From Billgrantia gudaonensis (GTDB lineage Bacteria > Pseudomonadota > Gammaproteobacteria > Pseudomonadales > Halomonadaceae), in contig NZ_FNES01000022.1 in assembly GCF_900100195.1 (NCBI RefSeq), forward strand, positions 1-50,920: a stretch of 50,920 nt of DNA. The letters are read 5' to 3'. The position numbers and the translations under genes are program-made. This document shows, one piece after another, positions 8,649-16,810 of the stretch; position 1 is the stretch's first letter, and every line of letters starts with the position of its first letter. A model generated the notes under the pieces. It saw only the letters and a program-made list of their open reading frames with translations. It made no database searches and was not told where the DNA came from.

Positions 8649-9695
8649 TCATGCCTTGCCCAGGGCCAGGTCGATGGCGCGGTTGCCGACCTCTTCGCCG
8701 ACTTCGCCGAGCCATTCGTTCCAGATGTCCTGAACGCCGGCGTTGAAGGTCTCGACATCCTCCTCGGTGGGTTCGATGATCTCGACGCCTTCCTCTTCCA
8801 CCTGCGGCCAGTACTCGTTGGGGTAGATGTCGTTGTTGCAGTGGCTGATGAAGTTCTCGTCGTACCAGTCGGCCGCCTGCTGCAGCACGCCACGGACGTC
8901 GTCGTCGAGGTTGTCCCAAGTGTCGCGCAGCATGAAGGGCGCCACCGAGAAGCCGGTCAGAGGCAGCTTGTAGCAGTACTTCAGCTGCTCCTGGAGGCTG
9001 CGGCCGATGATCGTGGAGATGTTGAAGACCCCGGCATCCACGGTGCCGCGCTGCAGCGCCATGTAGGTCTCCGAGGAGGGAATGCGCGTGGCGCCCACGT
9101 CGTAGGCTTCCATGGCCTGGGTGGCTTCGTAGCTGACGATGCGAATCTTCTTGCCGCGCACCTCGTCGAGGCTGCGGATGGGACTCTCCTCGGTGCTCCA
9201 GATGTACTCCGGCTCGAGAATGCCACCGCCGGAGGTGAGCAGGTAGAGGTTCTCCTCGGCCAGCACCTCGTTGATGAGCTCCATCAGCGGGCTGCCCTGG
9301 CGCAACCGTTCCGGGTGGCGATAGAGCTCGCCCACCACGCCGGGCAGGCCGGTGACCCCGAGGATGGGCACCGAGCGGGTGATGTAGGAGAAGGTGTGGA
9401 ACATGAAGTCGATGCTGCGCGCGCGCAGTGCCGGCAGCTGCTCGTCGGCCTTGAGCAGCTGGCCGGAGTCATGGAAGTCCACTGACAGCACGTCGCCGCC
9501 GTTCTCCTGGAGCATCTCGACGAAGCGGCTGGAGCCGTAGGTGAGCGCCTTGTAGGAGGGCGGCAGGTAGGTGACGCCGGTCATGGTGGTGGCGGCGCGG
9601 GCGTGCGGCATCAGCAGGCTCTGGGTGCCGAACAGGGTGGCGCCGGCGGTGGCGAAGGTGCCGTACTTGAGAACTTGGCGGCGTGAGAGGGTCAT
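8649..9695 (-). CDS. TRAP transporter substrate-binding protein (DctP type), Tat-like signal
   Basis: Periplasmic solute receptor of about 348 residues. It starts at an ATG at 9695, with GGAGA seven bases upstream, rather than the frame's first ATG at 9728. The N-terminus contains SRRQVLK followed by a hydrophobic stretch and an ARA cleavage site, a twin-arginine signal in form. The mature part has DctP features, including the IRIVSYEATQAMEAYDVG segment that in this family leads into the carboxylate-binding region. The gene lies between dctM and dctQ, an unusual order. The ligand is unknown; the operon suggests a branched dicarboxylate or hydroxyacid. Confidence 0.88.
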   Translation of the reverse strand: MTLSRRQVLKYGTFATAGATLFGTQSLLMPHARAATTMTGVTYLPPSYKALTYGSSRFVEMLQENGGDVLSVDFHDSGQLLKADEQLPALRARSIDFMFHTFSYITRSVPILGVTGLPGVVGELYRHPERLRQGSPLMELINEVLAEENLYLLTSGGGILEPEYIWSTEESPIRSLDEVRGKKIRIVSYEATQAMEAYDVGATRIPSSETYMALQRGTVDAGVFNISTIIGRSLQEQLKYCYKLPLTGFSVAPFMLRDTWDNLDDDVRGVLQQAADWYDENFISHCNNDIYPNEYWPQVEEEGVEIIEPTEEDVETFNAGVQDIWNEWLGEVGEEVGNRAIDLALGKA

Positions 9696-9752
9696 GGTGA
9701 ATCTCCGTTTGTTGTTGTGACGAATCACGTCATCGACGTTGCAATACCGGGG

Positions 9753-11042
9753 TCACATCTGCCCCGGCAACCACAGGCTGAGGCTGGGCATGAACACGAA
9801 CAGCATCAGCACGAGGAACTGCACGGCCACGAAGGGCAGCGCGCTCTTGATGATCTCTTCCACCGAAAGCTCGGGGCACACTCCGCGCAACGCATAGAGG
9901 TTGAGCCCCACCGGCGGGGTGACCACGGCGATCTCCAGGTTGAGCACCATGACGATGCCGAACCACAGCGGGTCGTAGCCCAGGGCCTCGATCAGCGGCA
10001 GCAGCACGGGAGTGGTCACCACGATCAGCGACACGGCGTCGACGATCATGCCGAGCAGGATCAGCAGCAGCATCACCGCCAGCAGAATCGCCCAGGCGGG
10101 CAGGCCGGTGGCGGTCAGCGCCTCGGTGAGCAACTGAGGCACGCGCACCATGTTGAGGTAGTCGCCGAAGATCTTGGCGCAGCCGATGATCAGCAGGATG
10201 GCGCCGCTGATGCGCGCCGTGGTGGCCAGTATTTCCAGGAACTTGCGCCAGCTGAGGCTGCGGAACACCAGGGTGGCGATCAGCAAGGCGCCGGCGGCGC
10301 CGATGCCGGCGGCCTCGCTGGGCGTGGCCAGGCCCGAATAGATCGAGCCGAGCACGGCCACGACCAGCAGCGCCGCGTGCCAGATGTTGGCCAGGCTCGC
10401 CCAGCGCTGCTTCCAGGTGAAGCGTTCCGTGCTCGCCGGTGCCTCGTCTGGATTGAGACGCACGCGGACATAGATGAACAGCGACAGTGCCAGGGCCAGC
10501 ACGATGCCGGGCACGATGCCGCCGATGAACAGATCGGCCACCGAGACGCTGGAGACCGCACCATAGATGATGAAGGGCACGCTGGGCGGGATCAGCATGG
10601 CCAGCGCACCGGCGCTGACCACGGCACCGGCGGCCAGCGAGCGGCTGTAGCCACGCTGGAGCATCTGCGGCACGGCGATGGAGCCCACGGCGGCGACGCC
10701 GGCCAGGCTCACGCCCGAGACGGCGCCGAACATCGCCGAGGCGCCCACCGAGGAGATTGCCAGACTGCCGCGCAGCCAGTTGAGCCAGCGAACCGCGGCG
10801 GTGAACAGGCTCGAGCCCACCGGCGTGGCGCCCAGGAAGTTGCCCATCAGGATGAACAGCGGCAGGGCGATCAGCTCGAAGGCGTTGAGCTGACCGAACA
10901 GCGAGGAGGGCGCGAAGAAAAAGGCCAGCGAGCCGCGGGCCATGTACAGGCCGAGCAGGCCGGAAAGCCCCAGCGCCAGGAAGATCGGGAAGCCGATGGC
11001 GATCAAAGCGATCAGCATGATCAAAACGATGACGGGATCCAT
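9753..11042 (-). CDS. TRAP transporter large permease subunit (DctM type)
   Basis: 429-residue polytopic membrane protein of the DctM/SiaM family, the ion-coupled transport subunit. Visible family features are PLFILMGNFLG near residue 80, GAVSGVSLAGVAAVGSIAVPQML, and IPPSVPFIIYGAV further on. ATG at 11042 with GAGGAGG five bases upstream. It starts 11 bases after the CoA-transferase gene. With the DctP and DctQ genes downstream it forms a full tripartite importer. Confidence 0.92.
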   Translation of the reverse strand: MDPVIVLIMLIALIAIGFPIFLALGLSGLLGLYMARGSLAFFFAPSSLFGQLNAFELIALPLFILMGNFLGATPVGSSLFTAAVRWLNWLRGSLAISSVGASAMFGAVSGVSLAGVAAVGSIAVPQMLQRGYSRSLAAGAVVSAGALAMLIPPSVPFIIYGAVSSVSVADLFIGGIVPGIVLALALSLFIYVRVRLNPDEAPASTERFTWKQRWASLANIWHAALLVVAVLGSIYSGLATPSEAAGIGAAGALLIATLVFRSLSWRKFLEILATTARISGAILLIIGCAKIFGDYLNMVRVPQLLTEALTATGLPAWAILLAVMLLLILLGMIVDAVSLIVVTTPVLLPLIEALGYDPLWFGIVMVLNLEIAVVTPPVGLNLYALRGVCPELSVEEIIKSALPFVAVQFLVLMLFVFMPSLSLWLPGQM

Positions 11043-11052
11043 GGCAGCCTCC

Positions 11053-12270
11053 TCAGATCACGCCGTCGGCGCGCAGGGCGTCGATGGCATCGTCGTTGAG
11101 GCCGACCCAGCCGGTGAGCACGCTTTCGGTGTGCTCGCCCAGCCGCGGACCCACGTGACGCACCCGCCCGGGCGTGTCGGAAAGCCGCGGGAAGACGTTC
11201 TGCATGGGCAGCGGTCGCCCCGCATGGTCGGGCACCGCCACGATCGATTCGCGAGCCCGGAAGTGCGGGTCGTCGAGCATGTCGGGGGCGCGGTAGACCA
11301 GCCCCGCGGGGACCCCGGCCTCGGCCAGGAGGTCGACGATGTGCTGGGCATCGTGCTGGCGCGTCCAGGCGGCGACCAGATCGTCGATGGCCTGCTGGTT
11401 CTCGCCGCGGGCGCGGTGGGTGGCATAGTCGGGGTGGTCGGCCAGGCGCGGCTGACCCATCGCTTCGCACAGGCGCCGGAACACCGTGTCCTGGTTGGCA
11501 CCGATGATCACGTCGCGGCCGTCGCGGGCCGGATAGGCGTTGGAGGGGGCGATCTTGGGCAGAAAGCTGCCGCTGCGCTCGCGGATCTTGCCGGCCCGCG
11601 CATATTCGGGAATCAGGTTTTCCATCATCGCCAGCACCGACTCGAAGATCGTGCTGTCGACCACCTGGCCGCGACCGCTGCGGTCGCGCTGATGCAGCGC
11701 CATCATGGTGCCGAGGGCGGCATGCAGGCCGGCCAGGGTATCGCCGATGGAGATGCCCACCCGCACCGGCGGGCGGTCCGGATAGCCGCTCAGGTAGCGT
11801 AGCCCGCCCATGGCCTCGCACACCGAGGCGAAGCCGGCGCGCGAGGCGTAGGGGCCGTCCTGGCCGAAGCCGGTGACGCGTACCATCACCAGACCGGGGT
11901 TGTGACGCGACAGCCTGTCGTAGTCCAGCCCCCAGCGCTCCAGGGTGCCGGGGCGGAAGTTCTCGATCACCACGTCGGCCTGGCTGGCCAGCTCGCAAAG
12001 CAGCTCCTGGCCGCGCGGCTGGCGCAGGTCGAGCGTGATGGACTGCTTGTTGCGGCCGATGACGTTCCACCACAGCGGCTCGCCGCTGTCGGGATCCGCC
12101 TCGCCCCATTGGCGCATGGCGTCGCCCTTGCCGGGCGGTTCGACCTTGATCACCTGGGCGCCGAAGTCGGCCAGCACCTGGCCGCAGTAGGGGCCGGCGA
12201 TCAACTGGCCGAGCTCGAGGACCCGAATGTCGTCGAGGGGTGTCGGGGATGTGCTGTCGTACGGAGTCAT
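11053..12270 (-). CDS. CaiB/BaiF family (type III) CoA-transferase
   Basis: 405-residue cytoplasmic enzyme that moves CoA from an acyl-CoA donor (often succinyl-CoA) to a carboxylic acid through an aspartyl mixed anhydride. The N-terminal VLELGQLIAGPYCGQVLADFG, the ENFRPG loop and the C-terminal LGEHTESVL motif are typical. Asp177 in ISIGDTLAG aligns with the catalytic Asp of formyl-CoA transferase. It is the first structural gene after the GntR regulator (36 bp gap) and probably activates the imported or hydrated acid before cleavage by the HMG-CoA-lyase-type enzyme. Confidence 0.9.
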   Translation of the reverse strand: MTPYDSTSPTPLDDIRVLELGQLIAGPYCGQVLADFGAQVIKVEPPGKGDAMRQWGEADPDSGEPLWWNVIGRNKQSITLDLRQPRGQELLCELASQADVVIENFRPGTLERWGLDYDRLSRHNPGLVMVRVTGFGQDGPYASRAGFASVCEAMGGLRYLSGYPDRPPVRVGISIGDTLAGLHAALGTMMALHQRDRSGRGQVVDSTIFESVLAMMENLIPEYARAGKIRERSGSFLPKIAPSNAYPARDGRDVIIGANQDTVFRRLCEAMGQPRLADHPDYATHRARGENQQAIDDLVAAWTRQHDAQHIVDLLAEAGVPAGLVYRAPDMLDDPHFRARESIVAVPDHAGRPLPMQNVFPRLSDTPGRVRHVGPRLGEHTESVLTGWVGLNDDAIDALRADGVI

Positions 12271-12306
12271 TGTTGTTGTGCTGCCTCTTTTTGATTCGGT
12301 CTGGAA

Positions 12307-13020
12307 TTATTCGGAAGACGCCCCCGGGCCGTCGGGGGAATCGGGAAAACGGACGTGCAGGGCCTGGGCGGCCAGCAGGTGGGCGCGCATCACGTTCGCG
12401 GCCCATTCGGGGCTGCCCGCGGCGATCGCCTCGAGCATCTCGCGGTGATGGCGCATGCTGCGGCGCAGGTTGGTGAGGTCGTAGTTGCCGAAGTTGCGGC
12501 GGATCACCGAGGTGCGCACCACGCTATCGAGCACGGCGACCAGGCGCTGGTTGTCGCTGGCCGTGATCAGTTCGCGGTGGAAGTCGTGATTGAGGAAGGC
12601 GATTTCGTTGCGCACGCCGGGCTCGCGCTCGATGCGTTCGACGAGCGCTTCCATGCGGCCGGCCAAGGCTTCGAGATGCGCCAGGCGTACGTTGTCCATG
12701 CGCTCGCTGGCCAGTTTCACGGCCATGGGCTCGAGCACCAGGCGCAGCTCGAAGACCTCGCGGGCGTCCTTCTCCGTCCAGGCCACCACCCGTGCACCGT
12801 GGTGCGGGATCGCCTCCAGCCAACCCTCGGAGACCAGCTCGCGCAGCGCCTCGCGCACAGGAGTGCGACTCACGTCGAGCTCGCGGGCCACGCTGGCCTC
12901 GCGAACGTATTCGTGCGCTCGGTAGTGGCCGTCGAGAATCCGCTGCTTGATCACGTTGTGGACCTCGGCGGTGGCGGTTCTTGCGACGCGAGGCGTCTCG
13001 GCGAAGGTGGGTTGATTCAT
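12307..13020 (-). CDS. GntR-family regulator, FCD subfamily
   Basis: 237-residue transcription factor. The winged helix-turn-helix spans about residues 20-80, with REASVARELDVSRTPVREALREL as the recognition region, and an all-helical FCD effector domain follows. The ATG at 13020 has AGAGGAAACG upstream. It is the promoter-proximal gene of the catabolic operon, with two identical TTGCATGCAA palindromes just upstream. It is therefore inferred to be an autoregulatory repressor relieved by the substrate or an early intermediate. Confidence 0.92.
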   Translation of the reverse strand: MNQPTFAETPRVARTATAEVHNVIKQRILDGHYRAHEYVREASVARELDVSRTPVREALRELVSEGWLEAIPHHGARVVAWTEKDAREVFELRLVLEPMAVKLASERMDNVRLAHLEALAGRMEALVERIEREPGVRNEIAFLNHDFHRELITASDNQRLVAVLDSVVRTSVIRRNFGNYDLTNLRRSMRHHREMLEAIAAGSPEWAANVMRAHLLAAQALHVRFPDSPDGPGASSE

Positions 13021-13032
13021 CGTTTCCTCTAG

Positions 13033-13047
13033 AATTGCATGCAACTT
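13033..13047. promoter_or_regulatory. Operator copy 1 (TTGCATGCAA core) for the GntR operon
   Basis: Core palindrome at 13035-13044 within the 15-mer AATTGCATGCAACTT. It lies 15 bp upstream of the gntR start codon and overlaps the expected transcription start of the minus-strand operon. The same 15-mer recurs exactly at 13096-13110. The palindromic form and the position match known FCD-type GntR operators. Regulator assignment is inferred from adjacency. Confidence 0.72.
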
Positions 13048-13049
13048 GG

Positions 13050-13055
13050 ACTATA
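13050..13055 (-). promoter_or_regulatory. Candidate -10 box of the GntR-caiB-TRAP operon
   Basis: On the minus strand this reads TATAGT, five of six matches to the sigma-70 -10 consensus. Transcription would start a few bases downstream, inside operator copy 1. No convincing -35 box is visible at 17 bp, so the promoter call is tentative. Confidence 0.4.
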
Positions 13056-13095
13056 GACGCGAGCATATGCCGGTTATTAGTCGACTTTGGTCTAA

Positions 13096-13110
13096 AATTG
13101 CATGCAACTT
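13096..13110. promoter_or_regulatory. Operator copy 2 (TTGCATGCAA core) for the GntR operon
   Basis: Exact repeat of the 15-mer at 13033-13047. The two cores are 63 bp apart, close to six helical turns, so both would face the same side of the DNA. Copy 2 lies upstream of the candidate -10 box, and the pair brackets the promoter. This spacing would allow two repressor dimers to cooperate or loop. The remaining sequence up to 13265 shows no further feature. Confidence 0.72.
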
Positions 13111-13280
13111 TGATTAGGTGACGCTCCCGGCCTCGTTCTCGCGACAATCGGAACCGGCGGGTACGGCCGACATCGCCGCGACGGGCAGTCATGGATGAAA
13201 CATCGTCGCCGCGCCCTTCCGGACGGAACCGGAAGCCGGCATGCTGAGCCTGATACCGTGAGTGGAAAAGGAGCTTCGTC

Positions 13281-14042
13281 GTGAGACTCTGGGTCTTGTC
13301 GGATCTGCATCTCGAATACTTCGAGGAAGGGCGCGAGCTACCCAAGGTGGCCGCGGATGCCGTGATTCTGGCGGGCGACATCCATCGCCATGCCGAGGGA
13401 TTTGCCTGGGCGGTCGAGCGCTTCGGAGGGATGCCGATCCTGTACGTGCCGGGCAATCACGAGTTCTACGGCGCCTCGATGCCGGCGATGCGTCGCGAAA
13501 TGGCCGAGATGGCGCAGCGCTTGGGCATTCACCTGCTCGACAACCGCTCGCTGACGCTGAATGGCGTGCGCTTTCATGGCACCACGCTGTGGACCGACTT
13601 CGCCCTTTACGCCGACGAGCCCGATCATGACCCGCTGGCCACCGAGGCGCAGGCGCGCTGGCTGATGCCCGATTTCCAGATCGTCGAGCAGCCCGAAGGC
13701 GAGGTGTTCAGCCCGGCGGAGAGCCGGCGCCTGCATGCCGAGGCCAGGGCCTGGCTCGAAGCCGAGCTGGCCGAGCCGTTCGCGGGGCCCCGAGTGGTCA
13801 TCAGCCATCATGCGCCCCTGGCGCTGTGCATTCCGCCACGCTACCGGGGAGATTCGTTGTCGCCGGCCTTTGCCTCGCACCTGCCCGAGCTCATGGGGCG
13901 GATGGACCTGTGGATCCATGGTCACGTGCACGAGCCGGTAGACCGCGACATCGCCGGCACCCGGGTGCTGGCCAATCCCGGCGGTTACCCGGACGAGTTC
14001 GAACCGCCGCTGTTCGTCGCCGACCGGGTGGTCGAGGTGTGA
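13281..14042 (+). CDS. Metallophosphoesterase (calcineurin-like)
   Basis: 253-residue protein with the five metallophosphoesterase motifs in order: SDLHLE (Asp8, His10), AGDIH (Asp33), PGNHEF (Asn59, His60), SHHAP and GHVHEP. It would bind two metal ions and hydrolyse a phosphoester; the substrate is not evident. It starts with GTG at 13281 preceded by AAAAGGAG. It stands alone on the plus strand, divergent from the catabolic operon and convergent with the TauE/SafE gene 13 bp away. Confidence 0.88.
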   Translation: MRLWVLSDLHLEYFEEGRELPKVAADAVILAGDIHRHAEGFAWAVERFGGMPILYVPGNHEFYGASMPAMRREMAEMAQRLGIHLLDNRSLTLNGVRFHGTTLWTDFALYADEPDHDPLATEAQARWLMPDFQIVEQPEGEVFSPAESRRLHAEARAWLEAELAEPFAGPRVVISHHAPLALCIPPRYRGDSLSPAFASHLPELMGRMDLWIHGHVHEPVDRDIAGTRVLANPGGYPDEFEPPLFVADRVVEV

Positions 14043-14055
14043 GCCCGCGTTCTGT

Positions 14056-14838
14056 TCAGCCGGCCGGGCTGAGCAGCCCCACCACGCTCACCAGGATCAG
14101 CACGCCGCCGAGCACCCGGAAGTAGAGGTTGGTGCGACTGGCCACCATGTAGCGATGGGCCCGTTCGCCGAGCAGGTGTCCCATCAGGGCGCACGGCAGC
14201 AGCCACAGATGGTGAACGAGCTGCAGGTCGACGCCGGCGACCACGAACGACACCATCTTGATCAGCACCAGGATGAACCACAGCACGAACAGGGTGTCGC
14301 GTAGCTGATGGGCCGCTACGTGGGTGGCGAAGACGGCGACGATCAGCGGCGCACCGATCAGCGAAGTGCCGCTCACGTAGCCGCCCAGTGCCAGCAGAAC
14401 GGCGTCCACGTAGCGGTTGTTGCTGCGAAAGGGCTTGTCCAGCACGTAGCCGATGGCATAGACGATCACGATGGCGAAGATGATGCTGGTCATCACGTGG
14501 CTGGGCAGCGTCAGCAGCCCGACCACGCCGATCAGCTTGGGCACGATCATCACCTTCATCGCCTTGAGCAGATAGCGCCAGTCGATGTTGCTTTCCGCAG
14601 GCGCTTTGCCACCGCTGTCTTCCACCAGCTGGCGGTGGCCGCGCCAGGCGATCCAGCTGGAGAAGATCAATAGATGCACGGCGATGAGCGGCAGGAAGAC
14701 CAGCGGCCGGTCATGCACCAGCAGCAGGAAGGGCAGCGACAGCACGGCACCGCCGAACCCCAGGCTGGTGCGCACGAAGCCGCTCCACACGAAGATCAGC
14801 CCGATCAGCAGGTATTGCCATGTTTCGAGTTCGCCCAT
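14056..14838 (-). CDS. TauE/SafE (TSUP) family sulfite or organic-anion permease
   Basis: 260-residue inner-membrane protein with about eight predicted helices. It has the family-typical N-terminal GFVRTSLGFGGAVLSLPFLL and a second-half repeat with GGYVSGTSLIGAPLIVA. TSUP proteins export or import sulfite, sulfoacetate or related anions; the substrate here is unknown. The ATG at 14838 shares its first base with the TGA of chaC, so the two are translationally coupled. Confidence 0.88.
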   Translation of the reverse strand: MGELETWQYLLIGLIFVWSGFVRTSLGFGGAVLSLPFLLLVHDRPLVFLPLIAVHLLIFSSWIAWRGHRQLVEDSGGKAPAESNIDWRYLLKAMKVMIVPKLIGVVGLLTLPSHVMTSIIFAIVIVYAIGYVLDKPFRSNNRYVDAVLLALGGYVSGTSLIGAPLIVAVFATHVAAHQLRDTLFVLWFILVLIKMVSFVVAGVDLQLVHHLWLLPCALMGHLLGERAHRYMVASRTNLYFRVLGGVLILVSVVGLLSPAG

Positions 14839-15416
14839 CAGCACGCTTCCCCGTCGAGGCGGTTGGCCAGGGCGAAGACGTGGTCGTCTTCCACGCCGAG
14901 GTCGTTCAGGGCCGCAGCGAGGTTGAGCAGGTAGTCGCGATTGGCGCCGCTGGGCCCGTGGGAAGCCGCGATCTGCGCGGCGATGGCGTCGAGCGGGGCC
15001 TCGCCGAGGAAGGCGGCGTTGTCGGGACCGGCCAGATACACCACTCCTTCCGCGCTGGCGTTTTCGGCGTCGTCGAAGTGCAGCCGAACGATCTCGCGCA
15101 AGTAGCCGTTCTTCTCGCGCACGTCGAGCGGGGCGAGTACCTCGGGGGCGATGCGGTAGGCCATGCCGTGGCAGATCGCGCCGGGTTGGCGCACCAGGGT
15201 CGCCACGCGGCCCGGTGCTTCCGGCGTACCGCGGTGGTCGTGCGAGCCCTGCCAGAAGCGGCGCACCCAGCCGTGGATGTGGGCAGGGCGCCGCTCCCGG
15301 TAGGGGAAGTCGGCCTTCCAGATCAGCGAGCCATAGCCGAACAGCCAGAGGGCGTCGTGGCCGCTGAAATGGGTCCGGCGTCGATTGTCGTGGGTGGTAT
15401 CGAGCGTCATCGTCAA
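14838..15416 (-). CDS. chaC: ChaC-type gamma-glutamylcyclotransferase
   Basis: 192-residue cytoplasmic enzyme that releases 5-oxoproline from gamma-glutamyl compounds, in ChaC proteins typically glutathione. The substrate-binding loop FGYGSLIWK (residues 26-34) and the catalytic Glu101 in DVREKNGY are present. Length fits the ChaC subgroup. An ATG two codons in is an alternative start. It is coupled to the TauE/SafE permease gene downstream. A link between glutathione turnover and sulfur-anion transport is possible but inferred only from adjacency. Confidence 0.9.
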   Translation of the reverse strand: MTMTLDTTHDNRRRTHFSGHDALWLFGYGSLIWKADFPYRERRPAHIHGWVRRFWQGSHDHRGTPEAPGRVATLVRQPGAICHGMAYRIAPEVLAPLDVREKNGYLREIVRLHFDDAENASAEGVVYLAGPDNAAFLGEAPLDAIAAQIAASHGPSGANRDYLLNLAAALNDLGVEDDHVFALANRLDGEAC

Positions 15417-15630
15417 GGCTTAGGGTTGGTCGTGTCGAACCCGTGATCTTGCCAGTCCCGGGACGATAAGTGCACCTGGATGATCGCCGACGCGGCAGGA
15501 ACACGGCCGACAGACGCCTGTCTCAATTCATGAGAGGCAGGAAAATGCTTTTGTAAATAATGGCTTGCCTTCTACGCTGAGGGTTGAGAGCCAGATCGCC
15601 GACCGAGCCGCTCATGGCAAGGAGGTGTGC

Positions 15631-15957
15631 ATGAAAGCGATCACACGCGATGAACTCAAGGTGATGAACGAAACCGAGCATGACGATTTCGTGCTCATCA
15701 ACGTGCTGCCGCGCGCTGCGTTCAACGAGCGGCACATCCGCACGTCGATCAACATCCCTGCGAAGGACGAGAACTTCGTCGAGAAAGTCGAAGAGGTCGT
15801 CGGCAGCAAGGATCGCAAGGTCGTCGTCTACTGCGCCAACTTCGATTGCGACGCTTCCCCCAAGGCGGCCAGGAAGCTGGAAGACGCCGGTTTCACGCAG
15901 GTCTACGACTACGAAGGCGGAACCCAGGACTGGTTCGAACAGCGCGAAGCAGCCTGA
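15631..15957 (+). CDS. Rhodanese-like domain protein
   Basis: Single-domain rhodanese of 108 residues. The active-site loop begins at Cys68 in VVVYCANFDCDASPKAA, with a second cysteine at 73 that could form a disulfide or persulfide relay. The pattern fits a small cytoplasmic sulfurtransferase or redox-sensing protein. ATG at 15631 with a near-perfect AAGGAGGTG ribosome site at 15619-15627. It is followed by a strong intrinsic terminator, so it is monocistronic. Confidence 0.88.
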   Translation: MKAITRDELKVMNETEHDDFVLINVLPRAAFNERHIRTSINIPAKDENFVEKVEEVVGSKDRKVVVYCANFDCDASPKAARKLEDAGFTQVYDYEGGTQDWFEQREAA

Positions 15958-15982
15958 CCGACACCGTGGCGACGACACCCCG

Positions 15983-16014
15983 ACGGGCGGCTCGTAAGCC
16001 GCCCGTTTCGTTTC
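15983..16014 (+). terminator. Intrinsic terminator after the rhodanese gene
   Basis: Perfect 10 bp stem ACGGGCGGCT / AGCCGCCCGT with a four-base CGTA loop, followed by TTTCGTTT. It lies 26 bp after the rhodanese stop codon and ahead of the DUF533 gene. Confidence 0.8.
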
Positions 16015-16081
16015 CGTCGACGCTGCGACAGGGTGGGGGTATCTTGACGTCGATAGTGTCTTGTCTCGATAGGGAGGTGTC

Positions 16082-16810
16082 ATGAACGCCAGCAGGATTC
16101 TCGATCAGTTGATGCAGCAGGCAGGTGGCAAAGGCAAAGGGGGCGCCGGCGGCGTGGACGTGCAGGGCATGCTCGAGGGGCTTTCGCGCCAGCTGGGTGG
16201 CGGTTCCGGCAGCGGGGATTCGGCCGGCCGGAGCGGGTCGGGCGTGGACGTGAAGAGCCTGCTGGGCGGTGGTGCCCTGGGGCTGCTGGTGGGCTCCAAG
16301 CGCGGTCGCAAGCTGGGCGGCAAGGCGCTCAAGTACGGCGCCATCGCCGGGGTGGGCGTGCTGGCCTGGAAGGCCTGGCAGAACTACCAGGGCAACGCCG
16401 GCGGCGGCAGCCAGGCCCAGGATGGCGAGCCGGTGGAGCAGCTGGGAGGCGAGGCCCGCGAGCGGCGTAGCCTCGAGCTGTTGCAGGCGATGATCATGGC
16501 GGCCCGTGCCGACGGCCACATCGACGAGCAGGAGCGCGAGCTGATCACGCAGCAGATCGATGCCTTGGGGGCCGACCGCGAGCTCCACGACTGGGTGGCG
16601 CAGCAGATGCAGGCGCCCCTCGATGCCGAGGCACTGGCCCGTCAGGCCGATTCCTCGCAGGCTGCCCGCGAAATCTACCTGGTCAGCGTGGCGGTGATCG
16701 ACGATCAGAATCCCATGGAGCGCGCCTGGCTCGACCAACTGGGCCAGGCCCTGGCGCTGCCCGAACGCGTGACCGCCGAGCTGGAGCGTCAGGCCATCGA
16801 GGCCGGCTGA
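16082..16810 (+). CDS. DUF533 / TerB-like protein (YebE type)
   Basis: 242-residue protein in three parts. There is a Gly/Ser-rich low-complexity N-terminus (about 1-60), a hydrophobic Gly-rich segment (about 60-100, GGALGLLVGSKRGRKLGGKALKYG) that may insert in or lie on the membrane, and a helical TerB-like C-terminus with MIMAARADGHIDEQERELI. Some TerB domains bind metal through such acidic motifs. Function is unknown; E. coli YebE is linked to envelope stress by published work. GGAGGTGTC ribosome site precedes the ATG. The TGA overlaps the pgpA start by one base. Confidence 0.85.
   Translation: MNASRILDQLMQQAGGKGKGGAGGVDVQGMLEGLSRQLGGGSGSGDSAGRSGSGVDVKSLLGGGALGLLVGSKRGRKLGGKALKYGAIAGVGVLAWKAWQNYQGNAGGGSQAQDGEPVEQLGGEARERRSLELLQAMIMAARADGHIDEQERELITQQIDALGADRELHDWVAQQMQAPLDAEALARQADSSQAAREIYLVSVAVIDDQNPMERAWLDQLGQALALPERVTAELERQAIEAG

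Noticed and set aside
9717..11099. 460-codon plus-strand frame opposite the TRAP large permease
   Set aside because: Antisense shadow very rich in Gln, His, Arg and Asp, as expected opposite a hydrophobic membrane protein.
16082..16810. Tellurite-resistance function for the TerB-like protein
   Set aside because: No terC, terD or terZ genes are nearby, and the domain arrangement is that of DUF533/YebE, not of the ter operon TerB.
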